Assembly (NCBI GenBank): GCA_023411115.1
Contig: JAEYPF010000018.1
Location: 1 to 64,000, forward strand
From: Methanobacteriota archaeon
GTDB taxonomy: Archaea > Methanobacteriota > Methanobacteria > Methanobacteriales > Methanobacteriaceae
Reading direction: 5' to 3'
DNA length: 64,000 nucleotides
Numbering within the stretch: position 1 is the stretch's first letter; each line of letters starts with the position of its first letter. The position numbers and the translations under genes are program-made. Shown here piece after piece: positions 47,564-56,931 of this stretch. A model generated the notes under the pieces. That model had not been told where the DNA came from and made no database searches. It was given only the letters and a program-made list of their open reading frames with translations.

Positions 47564-48538
47564 CTAATACGCAGGTAAGCCGTATTTTTGCCTGTGTCCA
47601 TTATCTAAAAACAATTCCCAGTAAAGAGATCTATCTGAGTAATATACAACCCCTTTCCCAGGATAAGTAAAACTATCGAATATTACATGCTCAATTGAAC
47701 ATGGAGCAAACATTAAAGTTGAATTAGATGAATTAGAAGGTACTATAAATGTTTCGAATCCGTAATGAGGGCATGTAGCTTTACCCTCCAATCTGCATAA
47801 GAAACATGACCCATCGCTGCTTTCGTGAAAATAACCGTTTTCAATGCAACTTTTAAGGGTGATGAAAGATGGAAAATTCCCATGGTCAATGTAGGGATCA
47901 TAGGGGCATTTTTTGATGTATAGTGGAGACGTGGCATTTTCATAAACACCCGTATTTGTCATGTTTTTAGCTTTTAAAAGATTTTCAAGACTGGACCCAT
48001 ATAAAATTTTAGCGCTGTTATTCCTAATTCCCCCGTAATTTTTGCATTTTATAAAAGGGAGCGGATCTTGAAGGGGGTAATTTGGATCAGTAATAGAAAT
48101 AACCTGACTTATACTCTCATTATGAGACACACTACCCTTATTAACGTAAATAGTTGAATTAACTTCAATTTTAAAAGGATCTGACGATGGAACAACGGAC
48201 CATACCTTGCAAGTGACGTTTATACCATCATTATGGTACCTTTCACATAAACCATCTAGTTCTTTCTGCAGGCTATTTTTAATGACTGCCCTACTACTCG
48301 GTAGTGGATCTCCTGTTTTAATAACCTCTGAGGTAGTTTTTTGCAGATTTTTTTCCAATATAACAGGTATATTACCCTCTAAATTCTTTGCTGTGTAAAA
48401 TACAACGTCTGATTGTACCGCTGAACCCTGAGATCCACTTCCCATATGGGACATATCTATTAAAACAGCGACCATTAGAATTGAGGGAATCATTAGAAGG
48501 AATGATAGTCCGCTGATTACGTAGCCTTTCTGGTCCAT
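47564..48538 (-). CDS. Pilin-like membrane-anchored surface protein
   Basis: A 324-residue protein starting MDQKGYVISGLSFLLMIPSI with one N-terminal helix (FLLMIPSILMVAVLIDMSHM), preceded by only a short charged tail, as in minor pilins. The exported part has many Asn-x-Ser/Thr sites and clustered cysteines (CFLCRLEGKATCPHYG) that could bind metal or form disulfides. GTGATT precedes the ATG. The following pilin-like gene starts 8 bases after its stop. No ATPase or platform gene of a pilus system is in the window. Confidence 0.65.
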   Translation of the reverse strand: MDQKGYVISGLSFLLMIPSILMVAVLIDMSHMGSGSQGSAVQSDVVFYTAKNLEGNIPVILEKNLQKTTSEVIKTGDPLPSSRAVIKNSLQKELDGLCERYHNDGINVTCKVWSVVPSSDPFKIEVNSTIYVNKGSVSHNESISQVISITDPNYPLQDPLPFIKCKNYGGIRNNSAKILYGSSLENLLKAKNMTNTGVYENATSPLYIKKCPYDPYIDHGNFPSFITLKSCIENGYFHESSDGSCFLCRLEGKATCPHYGFETFIVPSNSSNSTLMFAPCSIEHVIFDSFTYPGKGVVYYSDRSLYWELFLDNGHRQKYGLPAY

Positions 48539-48884
48539 TTAATCACTTCATAAATTTATAAATCACGTATATTTTTATAATCTTTTATTACATATTTTTA
48601 TTACAACATATAAAATTATATAAAGTAATTATTTTGGATATTACGGCATTTTACATTCAAATGGCGGTGCCCCCGGATTTAGTTCATTTAAATTAATATT
48701 AAATTAAAAATTATTATTAAAATGAAAATGAAAACCAAAGAGTTTAATTATAAATTAGCCCAAACATGCAATGAATATATATAAATAGATCATAAAAAAC
48801 ATCTAAAATCTACAAGCTTAATTTTATAATTAAATTAAGAGTTTTTACCAATATTATCTAATAAATTGAAATTGGAGGAATTGA
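48539..48884. other. Divergent promoter region
   Basis: About 350 AT-rich bases between divergent genes. TATA-like stretches are present for the left operon (TTATAAAAATATA near 48575) and the right gene (ATATATATAAATAG near 48775). An isolated GC-rich patch, ATGGCGGTGCCCCCGG near 48660, stands out but has no recognised function. No gene was found. Confidence 0.4.
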
Positions 48885-49286
48885 ATGAAAGATATAGTAA
48901 GAGCTTGGCGTCATATCCCACAGAGGTACAGTCTCATTGGATCAAAATGTTCCCAATGTGGAACAGTCTTTTTCCCAAAAAGAGTTATATGTCCAGAATG
49001 TAGGAGAAAAGGTGAATTAGAGGACGTTAAACTTAAAGGAGAAGGAAAAATCCACACTTATTCTGTCATAAATACCCCTACAGATGAATTTAAGATTATT
49101 GCCCCCTACGTAGTGGCAATTGTTGAATTAGAAGAAGGGGCAAAAATAACAACTCAAATAGTCGATTGCAACCCAGAAGACGTTGAAATAGGCGATGAAG
49201 TCGAAATGGTCTTTAGAAAGATAAAAGAAGAAGGCGATGATGGAGTGATATCATATGGATACAAATTCAGGCTCAAAAACTGCTAA
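48885..49286 (+). CDS. DUF35 OB-fold protein with N-terminal zinc ribbon
   Basis: A 133-residue protein with a rubredoxin-like zinc ribbon (CSQCGTVFFPKRVICPECRR, residues about 25-44) and a DUF35 OB fold (GEGKIHTYSVINTPTDEF..). In archaea such proteins bridge acetoacetyl-CoA thiolase and HMG-CoA synthase and channel the intermediate of mevalonate synthesis. Those two genes are not beside it here. GGAGG precedes the ATG. Its end overlaps the start of the CfbA gene by 32 bases. Confidence 0.88.
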   Translation: MKDIVRAWRHIPQRYSLIGSKCSQCGTVFFPKRVICPECRRKGELEDVKLKGEGKIHTYSVINTPTDEFKIIAPYVVAIVELEEGAKITTQIVDCNPEDVEIGDEVEMVFRKIKEEGDDGVISYGYKFRLKNC

Positions 49287-49701
49287 AGTAGGTATTTTAC
49301 TTGTAGGACATGGAAGCAGGCTACCATATGGAAAAGATGTCGTAAGTAGACTGGCTGAAATGTATAAAGAAAATTCAGATTACCTTGTCGAAGTAGGATT
49401 TATGAACATATCTAAACCTTCAATACCCTCTGCAATAAATAAGCTTGCAAAAGAGGGTGCTGAAAAAATAATTGTAACACCAGTCTTTCTGGCACACGGT
49501 GTCCACACAAAACAGGATATTCCACATATTCTTGGTTTAGATGACGGACATTCCCACGGTCATGATCACGGCCACAGTCACCACGAAGAGGAAGAACAGG
49601 AAGAAATTGACTTTGTAGGTGAAATCATATATACCGAACCTCTCGGTGCTGATATAAGACTCGTAGATATAATAAAAGATAGGGTCGAAAGCGCCCTTTA
49701 A
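49255..49701 (+). CDS. cfbA: Sirohydrochlorin nickel/cobalt chelatase, short form
   Basis: A 148-residue short CbiX. In methanogens this enzyme (CfbA) inserts Ni2+ into sirohydrochlorin for coenzyme F430, and can also insert Co2+ for cobamides. It has LLVGHGSRLPYGKD with the catalytic His near residue 18, VTPVFLAHGVHTKQDIP with the second His near 80, and a His-rich loop (GHSHGHDHGHSHHEEEEQEE) near 103-122 that may hold nickel. GGAGTGAT inside the upstream gene precedes the ATG. Confidence 0.92.
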   Translation: MDTNSGSKTAKVGILLVGHGSRLPYGKDVVSRLAEMYKENSDYLVEVGFMNISKPSIPSAINKLAKEGAEKIIVTPVFLAHGVHTKQDIPHILGLDDGHSHGHDHGHSHHEEEEQEEIDFVGEIIYTEPLGADIRLVDIIKDRVESAL

Positions 49702-49743
49702 TTTATTTTTAATAATACTTATACGATCAATACAGGTAAAATA

Positions 49744-50769
49744 ATGCCCCGTAAAATTTCCGATATTGGGGAAAAAGGACTTATTAGGCATATTTTAAAT
49801 AAAACAGCGCAATCCAGTTTTAATTCTATTTTTTTAGATAATGTTTCCTTTAAAAGCTTAAGTGATGATGCAGCACTTATCAGTCTCGGCGAACAGTATT
49901 TAGTCGCAACCTCAGACATGCTTATGAAATCCACTCATTTCCCTGATGAAATGAGTTACAATCAAATTGGTAGAAAGGTAGTAACAGTTAATGTGAGCGA
50001 TTTAGCTGCAATGGGTGCTAAACCAATAGGTATTATCATTTCAATGGGACTACCACGAAATATGCTGCTTGATGAGTTTGAAGAAATTATTGATGGCATT
50101 ATGGATAGCTGTTTAGAATATGATATGAAGCTCATTGGCGGAGATACCAATGAATCTCAGGAACTTACCCTCTGTGGAACCTGTTTAGGAACTGTTCAAA
50201 AGGAAAATGTCTTAATGAAAGATGGTGCACAATCTGGCGACATAGTTGCGGTTACAGGTTCACTTGGACTAGCAGCCTCCGGATTTGAAGTTTTGTTTAA
50301 TAAAGCACCTTTGAAAGATTTAAATCCAAATTACAAAGATTATGTGTTAAAACACGCTTTAAACCCAAAAGCACGGGTAAATGAAGGAATACAACTTGCA
50401 AATAGTGGCTTTGTAACATCTGCAACAGATATAACAGATGGACTGGTAAGTGAAATTGACGAACTAATAAATGCAAGCAGTCATGGAATTGGCATAACAA
50501 TAGATGAAAAAATGCTTCCAATTTGCAAAGAAGTTTTAGAAGTTGCAGGTAAAACCAATAAAGACCCATTAGAATTTGTTCTCTACTATGGCGAAGATTT
50601 TGAACTTCTTATAACTGTTAAAAAAGATGCATTTGAACAACTTAAAGAAAAAATTCCACTTTATGAAATAGGAACAGTGACATCTTCTGGAAAAATAGAG
50701 ATCTTACATAAAGATGGGACCAAAAATATCGTTAAACCACGTGGTTACGAGCATTTATGCCAAAAATAA
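49744..50769 (+). CDS. thiL: Thiamine-monophosphate kinase
   Basis: Phosphorylates thiamine phosphate to the active diphosphate. The 341-residue protein has the expected SDDAALISLGEQYLVATSDM near residue 40 (metal-binding Asp), VNVSDLAAMGAKPIGIIIS near 80, LIGGDTNES near 125 and GEDFELLITV near 285. CAGGT precedes the ATG. It is co-oriented with cfbA 43 bases upstream. Hairpin array D begins 56 bases after its stop. Confidence 0.94.
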   Translation: MPRKISDIGEKGLIRHILNKTAQSSFNSIFLDNVSFKSLSDDAALISLGEQYLVATSDMLMKSTHFPDEMSYNQIGRKVVTVNVSDLAAMGAKPIGIIISMGLPRNMLLDEFEEIIDGIMDSCLEYDMKLIGGDTNESQELTLCGTCLGTVQKENVLMKDGAQSGDIVAVTGSLGLAASGFEVLFNKAPLKDLNPNYKDYVLKHALNPKARVNEGIQLANSGFVTSATDITDGLVSEIDELINASSHGIGITIDEKMLPICKEVLEVAGKTNKDPLEFVLYYGEDFELLITVKKDAFEQLKEKIPLYEIGTVTSSGKIEILHKDGTKNIVKPRGYEHLCQK

Positions 50770-50824
50770 ATACTTATTGCATTTAAAATTGATTTTAACT
50801 TGGATAATTCAATAAATTTAAGTT

Positions 50825-50975
50825 GTTGGCATTTTAAATTTTTGAGGTTGAGGAAAATACTGTGTATTTTCCGAACCTTTGGAAATCTTCGATTTCCAAT
50901 GTCCCAAACGCAAGCGTTTGCCGACCCAAAATTCCATGAATTTTTGAGGTAAATGAATGGATTCAAAATGCCAAC
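50825..50975. repeat. Array D: four hairpins enclosed by an 11-bp outer stem
   Basis: GTTGGCATTTT (50825-50835) pairs exactly with AAAATGCCAAC (50965-50975). Inside are GGAAAATAC-TGT-GTATTTTCC (50852-50872, extended by GGTT/AACC), TTGGAAATC-TTC-GATTTCCAA (50879-50899), CAAACG-CAAG-CGTTTG (50905-50920) and AAAATTC-CAT-GAATTTT (50928-50944). The whole is a multibranched fold between thiL and the radical-SAM gene. It lacks the GGGCGGG head. Confidence 0.85.
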
Positions 50976-51148
50976 ATTACTGATCTATCATTTTAGTATA
51001 AAAATCTATTTTTAATAATTATCTAATTATTTTTATAGCAAGTCACATATAATATAATTAAATCAATATTGCATATGCCAAGTAAGTAGCTCTTAATCTA
51101 AAGAGAATTATATGGATCCAAATTAGATTTAAAGCCATCTGGAGGGTT

Positions 51149-52159
51149 ATGATGAAAAAAGAAGTCTTAATCTATGATAAGGTAGATGATGCCCTGAACT
51201 GCAAAATATGCGAAAGGAGATGCGTTATTTCTAAAGGAAATGCAGGTTTCTGCAGTATGCGGGCAAATATTGATGGTAAGTTATGTGCCTTAAACTACGG
51301 GGCTGCATCATCTGTAGCTGTCGACCCAATAGAGAAAAAACCCCTTTTCCATTTTTATCCGGGTTCAACTGTTTTTTCCCTTGGATCAGTAGGTTGTAAT
51401 TTTAGATGTAAACATTGCCAGAACTGGAATATCTCACAGGTAAATTTAGAAGAGATTCCAACACACCAAATATCTCCAGATGAGGCTATAAGGCTTACAA
51501 AGCAATATGGATGCAAATCCATTGCATGGACTTACAATGAACCAACCATGTGGTTCGAATATACTTATGATTGTGCTAAACTCGCAAAAAAAGAAGGAAT
51601 AGCTACAATTTATGTAACAAATGGCTATATGACTGAAGAATCCTTTAAAATGATAAATCCTTACCTTGATGCTGCAAATATTGATTTAAAAGGGATGTCG
51701 GATAAATTTTACAGAGATCTATGCCAGGCAAGGCTTCAGCCTGTTTTAGACAATATAAAGCGTTTCTATGAAAATAAAATCCATATCGAAATAACTAATT
51801 TAATGATTCCCGGCTATAATGACTCTGAAGAAGACATAAAAGCCTTAGTTAATTTTATGGTTGAAGAAACTGGCTTAGAAGTCCCTTTACATTTTACAAG
51901 GTTTTTTCCCTACTATGAATTAGGTCAGCTGCCCCCGACCCCTGTAGAATCACTTCAAAGAGCATATAAAATTGCAAAAGACGCTGGAATGAAGTATGTA
52001 TATATTGGAAATGTTTCCACTGGTGGTGAAGAGAGTACATTTTGCCCAGAGTGTGGAAAAGTGGTTATACAGCGAAATGGGTTTGAAGTTGTAAGTAAAG
52101 AAGTTGAAGAAAAAGGCGTGTGTCCTACATGTAAGGCAAAGCTGGATATTATAACATAA
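51149..52159 (+). CDS. amrS: AmmeMemoRadiSam system radical SAM enzyme
   Basis: A 336-residue radical SAM protein with the cluster motif GCNFRCKHCQNW near residue 88. An N-terminal Cys group (CKICERRCVISKGNAGFC) and a C-terminal zinc ribbon (CPECGKV..CPTCKAK) complete the AmrS layout. The C-terminal half has HFTRFFPYYEL and YIGNVSTGGEEST. Partners AmmeMemo (AmrB/AmrA) are not in the window. The reaction is not established. GGAGGGTT precedes the ATG. Confidence 0.9.
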   Translation: MMKKEVLIYDKVDDALNCKICERRCVISKGNAGFCSMRANIDGKLCALNYGAASSVAVDPIEKKPLFHFYPGSTVFSLGSVGCNFRCKHCQNWNISQVNLEEIPTHQISPDEAIRLTKQYGCKSIAWTYNEPTMWFEYTYDCAKLAKKEGIATIYVTNGYMTEESFKMINPYLDAANIDLKGMSDKFYRDLCQARLQPVLDNIKRFYENKIHIEITNLMIPGYNDSEEDIKALVNFMVEETGLEVPLHFTRFFPYYELGQLPPTPVESLQRAYKIAKDAGMKYVYIGNVSTGGEESTFCPECGKVVIQRNGFEVVSKEVEEKGVCPTCKAKLDIIT

Positions 52160-52212
52160 GGGAATATATCATGTATTATTAATCGAATTTTACTAATTAA
52201 ATAAAAAAAAAT

Positions 52213-52228
52213 AGCCCCAATAGGGGCT
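52213..52228. terminator. Bidirectional hairpin terminator
   Basis: AGCCCC-AATA-GGGGCT is a perfect 6-bp GC-rich stem with an A-run on the left (52202-52212) and TTTCT on the right. It lies between the stops of the convergent radical-SAM and DUF11 genes and would serve both. Confidence 0.8.
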
Positions 52229-52255
52229 TTCTAAATACTAAATTATCTTTTTATT

Positions 52256-55204
52256 TTATCTGGGTCGTGCCATTCCCACGAGAACTATAAGTGTAGCCAG
52301 TAGTATTCCAGCAACAGGAACTCCTGTTGGTTGCATTGGTATTGTATTTGGTTTCTTTGTGCCTGTGGATGGGGAATTATCTGCACCTACATCAACTGAA
52401 GCATCTGCATTGTCATTGCCGCCAAATGGATCATAGAAGTCATTTGGTCCTTCTTCTGGTGGATCAGTTATGAATGCCTTAGCTGTCAATACTATGTTTG
52501 AAGCCATTGCTTGTGCTGTTATATGTAAAACTTTAGTACTATTAACCGGCATTGGGCCCACTGACCATAATCCTGTAGTAGCATTGTATGTATCATTGAA
52601 TGTCCCATCAGCTGAGATAAACTTGAGTTTCTCAGGCAATGTGATGTACACTTTAACATTTGGTGCATCGTTAGGTCCATAATTATGCGCTGTTAAAGTG
52701 AAAATTACAGTTTCCAGATACTTAGGTTTTGGCTTATTCACAGACATAGTGATACCAAGATCAGAAGCTGGACCTGTACTCACAGTTACACTACCCTGAT
52801 TATTAGTGGTGTTCTGATCGTAGTTAGTTCCGTTTATAATTGCAATATTGGTTGACGTAGTACTGGCAGCAATACTTTGTGCCACTATGTGTAATATAGC
52901 AGTTGATCCATTTGCTAAATTACCAATAGTCCATTTTCCAGTTCCAGAATCATATGTACCATCAGCAGACACAAACTTGAGTCCCACAGGTAACTTATCG
53001 GTTATGACTACTCCCGTCGCATTATTTGGTCCATAATTGTGTGCAGTTAGAGTGAAAGTTACTTTATCCAGATATTTAACTTTACTACTGCTTGCAGTTT
53101 TGGTAATAGCAAGGTCAGAAGCAGGTCCTACAGTCACAGTTGTGTTAGTTTCGTCGTTAGTGGAATTGTCATCAATTTCAGATCCAGTTATAGCAGCAAG
53201 GTTGGTCAACTGTACGTTTGAAACAATTATCTGCGCCACTATATGTAATATAGCATTTGTATTTTTCGCTAAATTACCTATAGCCCATTCTCCAGTTGTA
53301 GTATTGTATGCTCCATCTGCAGATATAAACTTGAGTCCGTCTGGTAATTTATCAGTGACGGTAACTCCTGTTGCCGTATCTGGTCCGTTGTTATGAGCTG
53401 TCAAGGTAAATATAACATTCTGCAGGTATTGTGGTTTTGCATTATCCACAGTTTTTGTTATTCCAAGATCAGCAGCAGGACCTACATCGACTGTTACTTC
53501 TGCATTGTTATTGCCATCATTTGGATCATTGAAGTCATTTGGTCCTTCTTCTGGTGGATCAGTTATGAACGCTTTATCAATTACAGTAGCATTTGAAATT
53601 ACAGCCTGTGCTGTTATATGTAATACAGCTGAGGCACCATTAGCCAAAGGACCAATAGACCATAATCCTGTTGTGGAATTGTATGTAGCATTGAATGATC
53701 CATCTGCAGATATAAATTTAAGTCCAGCAGGTAGTGTATTATACACTTTAACATTTGGTGCATCGTTAGGTCCATAATTATGCGCTGTTAAAGTGAAAAT
53801 TACTTTCTCTAGATATTTAGGCTTTGGTTTATTCACAGTTATAGTGATACCAAGGTCAGAAGCTGGACCTATACTCACAGTTACATTACCCTGATTGTTA
53901 TTGGAATTAGAATCTGTTTGATTTCCACCAATAACTGCAATATTTGTTACTTTAGTATTTGCAGCAATGGCCTGTGCTACTATATGTAGTATAGCAGTCG
54001 CTCCTTTTGCCAAATTACCAACAGTCCATATTCCAGTTGTAGCATTGTATGCACCATCAGCTGATATAAATTTAAGACCAGCAGGTAATTTATCAACTAC
54101 AGTAACTCCTGTTGCATTATTAGGTCCACTATTATGTGCAGTTAATGTAAATTTAACTGTTTGGTTAAATTTTGGTGTTGCATTATCCACTGTTTTGGTT
54201 ATGCTCAAGTCAGCTCCTGAAACAAATTGTGCTGCAGCTTCCGCGTGACCAATTGTTAATCTTACGCCACCTAAAATTAAACCAAGAAGCTCTACATCTA
54301 TAGCGTCTCCAGATACTCTAGCGTATGTACCATCTGCAGCAATAGTCTTTACAGGGTTACCTATAGATATTCTTAGTACTCCAGGTAATTCAACTTTGAG
54401 TTTGGCCTTTAAATCAGAAAGAATGCTTTTACCATTAAGCAGTATATCGGCCACTGACCAGTTGAACTTAGCAGCAGCACCACCTGGTTGTCCATTAGCA
54501 GAAGCCGTTGCATTTACCTGTAACGCTTTGATTTGTAATACCCCTCCTAAAAGAGTTATATCAGCTACTCCTGCTTTTGATGAGCTTATCACTGCGGTCA
54601 TATTCGCATTTGGCGTTACATTAGTGTTTGCGCTTATAAGGCCCAATTTCAATACTGGAAGCAGGTTAAGTAGGTTCAAATCAACTGATGCTACATCGCT
54701 TCCACCACCTGCTTGTGGTGGATGAGTGCTTGAATAAGCTGTAGAGTTTAAAAGGCCGATTTTAAGCCCTAAAACTTGCAGTAAAGCTGGTAAATTTGAT
54801 GGAGTTACACCCCCAGTTACTTTACCTTGATCTCCTGTTGAATTTACATTTAATAGGCCAGATAGTAGACTACCATTAAGAAGTTTAACTTCTAAAGGCG
54901 TATTCTCGCTACTTGCGTAAGGAATTGTACTATTTGCCACAGAATTTGATTTTCCAGCGTAAACATCCAATAGAACATTTGGAAGCACACCTACATTTAA
55001 TACATAACTTGAAGCATTACCACTATATGCAGGTAATTTAAGATCTTGAGCAGTACCAGTACCGTTTACAGTCGCTTGTGCTTGAAGTGTCTTAATACTA
55101 GAATTGACGTTAGTTTCATTTGCTGCTGAAACTGTACTACAAAGTATTATTGCAAAGAGCAATGCTGTCAGCAAAAATATTCCATGTTTTTTATTATATC
55201 TCAC
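52256..55204 (-). CDS. Large secreted DUF11-repeat surface protein
   Basis: A 982-residue cell-surface protein. A signal peptide of about 27 residues (GIFLLTALLFAIILCSTVSA) leads to a unique region of about 300 residues, then five DUF11 repeats of about 120 residues starting DLSITKTVDN, DLGITITVNK, DLGITKTVDN, DLAITKTASS and DLGITMSVNK. The C-terminus is a membrane anchor (GVPVAGILLATLIVLVGMARPR). Repeats fall into two types in the order A-B-A-A-B; type B carries ITDPPEEGPNDF. Translation starts at GTG, with GGAGGTGA before it. It is rich in Asn-x-Ser/Thr and is probably glycosylated and adhesive. Confidence 0.9.
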   Translation of the reverse strand: MRYNKKHGIFLLTALLFAIILCSTVSAANETNVNSSIKTLQAQATVNGTGTAQDLKLPAYSGNASSYVLNVGVLPNVLLDVYAGKSNSVANSTIPYASSENTPLEVKLLNGSLLSGLLNVNSTGDQGKVTGGVTPSNLPALLQVLGLKIGLLNSTAYSSTHPPQAGGGSDVASVDLNLLNLLPVLKLGLISANTNVTPNANMTAVISSSKAGVADITLLGGVLQIKALQVNATASANGQPGGAAAKFNWSVADILLNGKSILSDLKAKLKVELPGVLRISIGNPVKTIAADGTYARVSGDAIDVELLGLILGGVRLTIGHAEAAAQFVSGADLSITKTVDNATPKFNQTVKFTLTAHNSGPNNATGVTVVDKLPAGLKFISADGAYNATTGIWTVGNLAKGATAILHIVAQAIAANTKVTNIAVIGGNQTDSNSNNNQGNVTVSIGPASDLGITITVNKPKPKYLEKVIFTLTAHNYGPNDAPNVKVYNTLPAGLKFISADGSFNATYNSTTGLWSIGPLANGASAVLHITAQAVISNATVIDKAFITDPPEEGPNDFNDPNDGNNNAEVTVDVGPAADLGITKTVDNAKPQYLQNVIFTLTAHNNGPDTATGVTVTDKLPDGLKFISADGAYNTTTGEWAIGNLAKNTNAILHIVAQIIVSNVQLTNLAAITGSEIDDNSTNDETNTTVTVGPASDLAITKTASSSKVKYLDKVTFTLTAHNYGPNNATGVVITDKLPVGLKFVSADGTYDSGTGKWTIGNLANGSTAILHIVAQSIAASTTSTNIAIINGTNYDQNTTNNQGSVTVSTGPASDLGITMSVNKPKPKYLETVIFTLTAHNYGPNDAPNVKVYITLPEKLKFISADGTFNDTYNATTGLWSVGPMPVNSTKVLHITAQAMASNIVLTAKAFITDPPEEGPNDFYDPFGGNDNADASVDVGADNSPSTGTKKPNTIPMQPTGVPVAGILLATLIVLVGMARPR

Positions 55205-55274
55205 CTAATTTCACCTCCTCTTATTATCAATTCATTCATTTTTGTTTATTTCATATTATATCACCTATAATTTG

Positions 55275-55385
55275 TTAATAAGTAATAATATCACCCCTAT
55301 GTGCATAGTGGGCAATTATGCCACCATTACTTATTGTTATAAGTGAAAATGATTTATTTTTAATCCATTTTGCTAAAATATCCAT
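55275..55385 (-). CDS. Candidate micro-protein (36 aa) with a strong ribosome binding site
   Basis: AGGAGA stands 8 bases before an ATG that opens MDILAKWIKNKSFSLITISN, ending GGIIAHYAHRGDIITY. It lies upstream of the DUF11 gene on the same strand, 70 bases before its start, so it could be a leader peptide or the first gene of its transcript. The quality of the ribosome binding site is the main support. No family is recognised. Confidence 0.45.
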   Translation of the reverse strand: MDILAKWIKNKSFSLITISNGGIIAHYAHRGDIITY

Positions 55386-56083
55386 TTAAATTATCTCCTG
55401 TACTTTAAAATTTAGAATAGTTCAATTATAATATAATCCAAATTAATATATTATCTTATTATCTTGTTACCGGCCTATTTATTATTTCCACTATAAAAAT
55501 GTTTCTACATGATTTAATTATTCAATATATAAGAAATATTACTGTTAATTCTATTTAATTAACACTAATAACGCTAATTATTGATAAAAAGCAATTTTTA
55601 CTAAATATTATGAAAATAAAGGTTCTAATAGGATTTTTTAAAGTAAATAAGTACTAACATAATATTTTTGAATATTGATTTTGTAATAAAATAAACATAA
55701 TAATTAATAATTATCGGGAAATGTCCTACTCTAAAATTTATTTGTTCTACATCCAACATAGTAAAAAATACGTTATATGGAACATGTAACAGTATGTTAA
55801 TAAAAACTCACGCCCACGGAAATAGATATCTAAATAAAAAATTAATTTAAATCCCCATTAAGGGTATCACTTGTAAATTTCATTACGATTAAATCAAAAC
55901 AGACATACCTAAGATATCAAATCATATTATTTTACAAAAATAAATATTAATAGACCTTTTTAATACAAATAAGTCGTATTTTAATATTTTATTAACTAAT
56001 AACATAACAAAATTGTTCTAATCCATAAAAACAATTATCATAAGTCCCGAAATAATATATACTAGTGTATACTATTTAGTCAT
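55386..56083. other. Long AT-rich intergenic region
   Basis: About 700 bases with very low GC and no convincing gene. It must contain the start site of the micro-gene/DUF11 transcript on the left and of the wHTH-V4R gene on the right. Apart from the TATAC-TAGT-GTATA operator candidate at its right end, I saw no repeats or strong structures. Confidence 0.4.
56058..56071. promoter_or_regulatory. Inverted repeat overlapping the promoter of the wHTH-V4R gene
   Basis: TATAC-TAGT-GTATA is a 5-bp inverted repeat that overlaps a TATA-like AATAATATATA, 13 bases before the ATG. The TATA to ATG distance suggests a leaderless or very short-leader transcript. The position suits autorepression by the encoded regulator. 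Confidence 0.4.
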
Positions 56084-56878
56084 ATGGCAAAAACATCAGA
56101 CTATGTACAATTATATATGACCCCAGAAGGACCAAAAATAATTGAGTCTGCAACCAAAACAAAGATACTGGCATTACTGGAAACAAAAGATCTTTATTTT
56201 GATGAAATTCTTGCCAAAACAGGTAAATCCAAACCAACTCTTTCTAATCATCTTAAAGTACTTGAAGATCGAGGAATAATTGGATCAAAGAGCGATCCTT
56301 ACGATAAACGAAAAAAACTATTTTATATTAAAGCAAAGCAGTATGTTGAACTATCTACAAACATAAAGTCAGATATTGATTTAAAAAACTATTTTAGGGA
56401 TTCACTTGCTCAACTTGACAATCCTGTTGACTTTTATGCATTAGCGTTACGGAGCATTAGATTTTTTTTATCAGACAGTGGAATTGATATAGACCCATTA
56501 TTAACCAATATAGGGAACTACATGGGCGAATCAACTTATGATTACATTAAATCTCCCAAAACCGAGGAATTAATTAAAAATATGAGCCTTTTTTTCCAAA
56601 AATTTGAAGTCGGCAATCTAAAATTAATCGGCGAAGATCCTCTAACAATTCAGATTGATGATAACTTTGAATGTAAAGACATGATGAACATAGGAAGACC
56701 TCACTGCTCAATTGCTAAAGGTTCATTCGAATACGTTTTCTCCAGACATTTCCAATCTGAAGTTATAGTTGATGAGGTTAAATGTCAAGCTAAAGGAGAC
56801 GAATATTGTTCTTTCATTATTAAAAAAATAGATAAGAAAGTAAATTCACCTGTAAGAGGATCAATTGAATTTATTTAA
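56084..56878 (+). CDS. Winged-helix regulator with C-terminal V4R ligand domain
   Basis: A 264-residue protein. An ArsR-like winged helix occupies residues 20-85 (TKTKILALLETKDLYFDEIL; KSKPTLSNHLKVLEDRGIIG), then a helical linker, then a V4R (4-vinyl reductase) domain from about 160. The V4R part has HCSIAKGSFEYVFSRHF and ends with VDEVKCQAKGDEYCSFIIKK, the usual Cys-bearing C-terminus that binds small hydrophobic ligands or metals. It therefore links ligand sensing to DNA binding. Target genes may include the surface-protein genes on either side; that is inference. Confidence 0.85.
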   Translation: MAKTSDYVQLYMTPEGPKIIESATKTKILALLETKDLYFDEILAKTGKSKPTLSNHLKVLEDRGIIGSKSDPYDKRKKLFYIKAKQYVELSTNIKSDIDLKNYFRDSLAQLDNPVDFYALALRSIRFFLSDSGIDIDPLLTNIGNYMGESTYDYIKSPKTEELIKNMSLFFQKFEVGNLKLIGEDPLTIQIDDNFECKDMMNIGRPHCSIAKGSFEYVFSRHFQSEVIVDEVKCQAKGDEYCSFIIKKIDKKVNSPVRGSIEFI

Positions 56879-56931
56879 AAAATCATCTCCAATTGTCTAA
56901 TAGATACTATTATAAATCACGTTAACACGTC

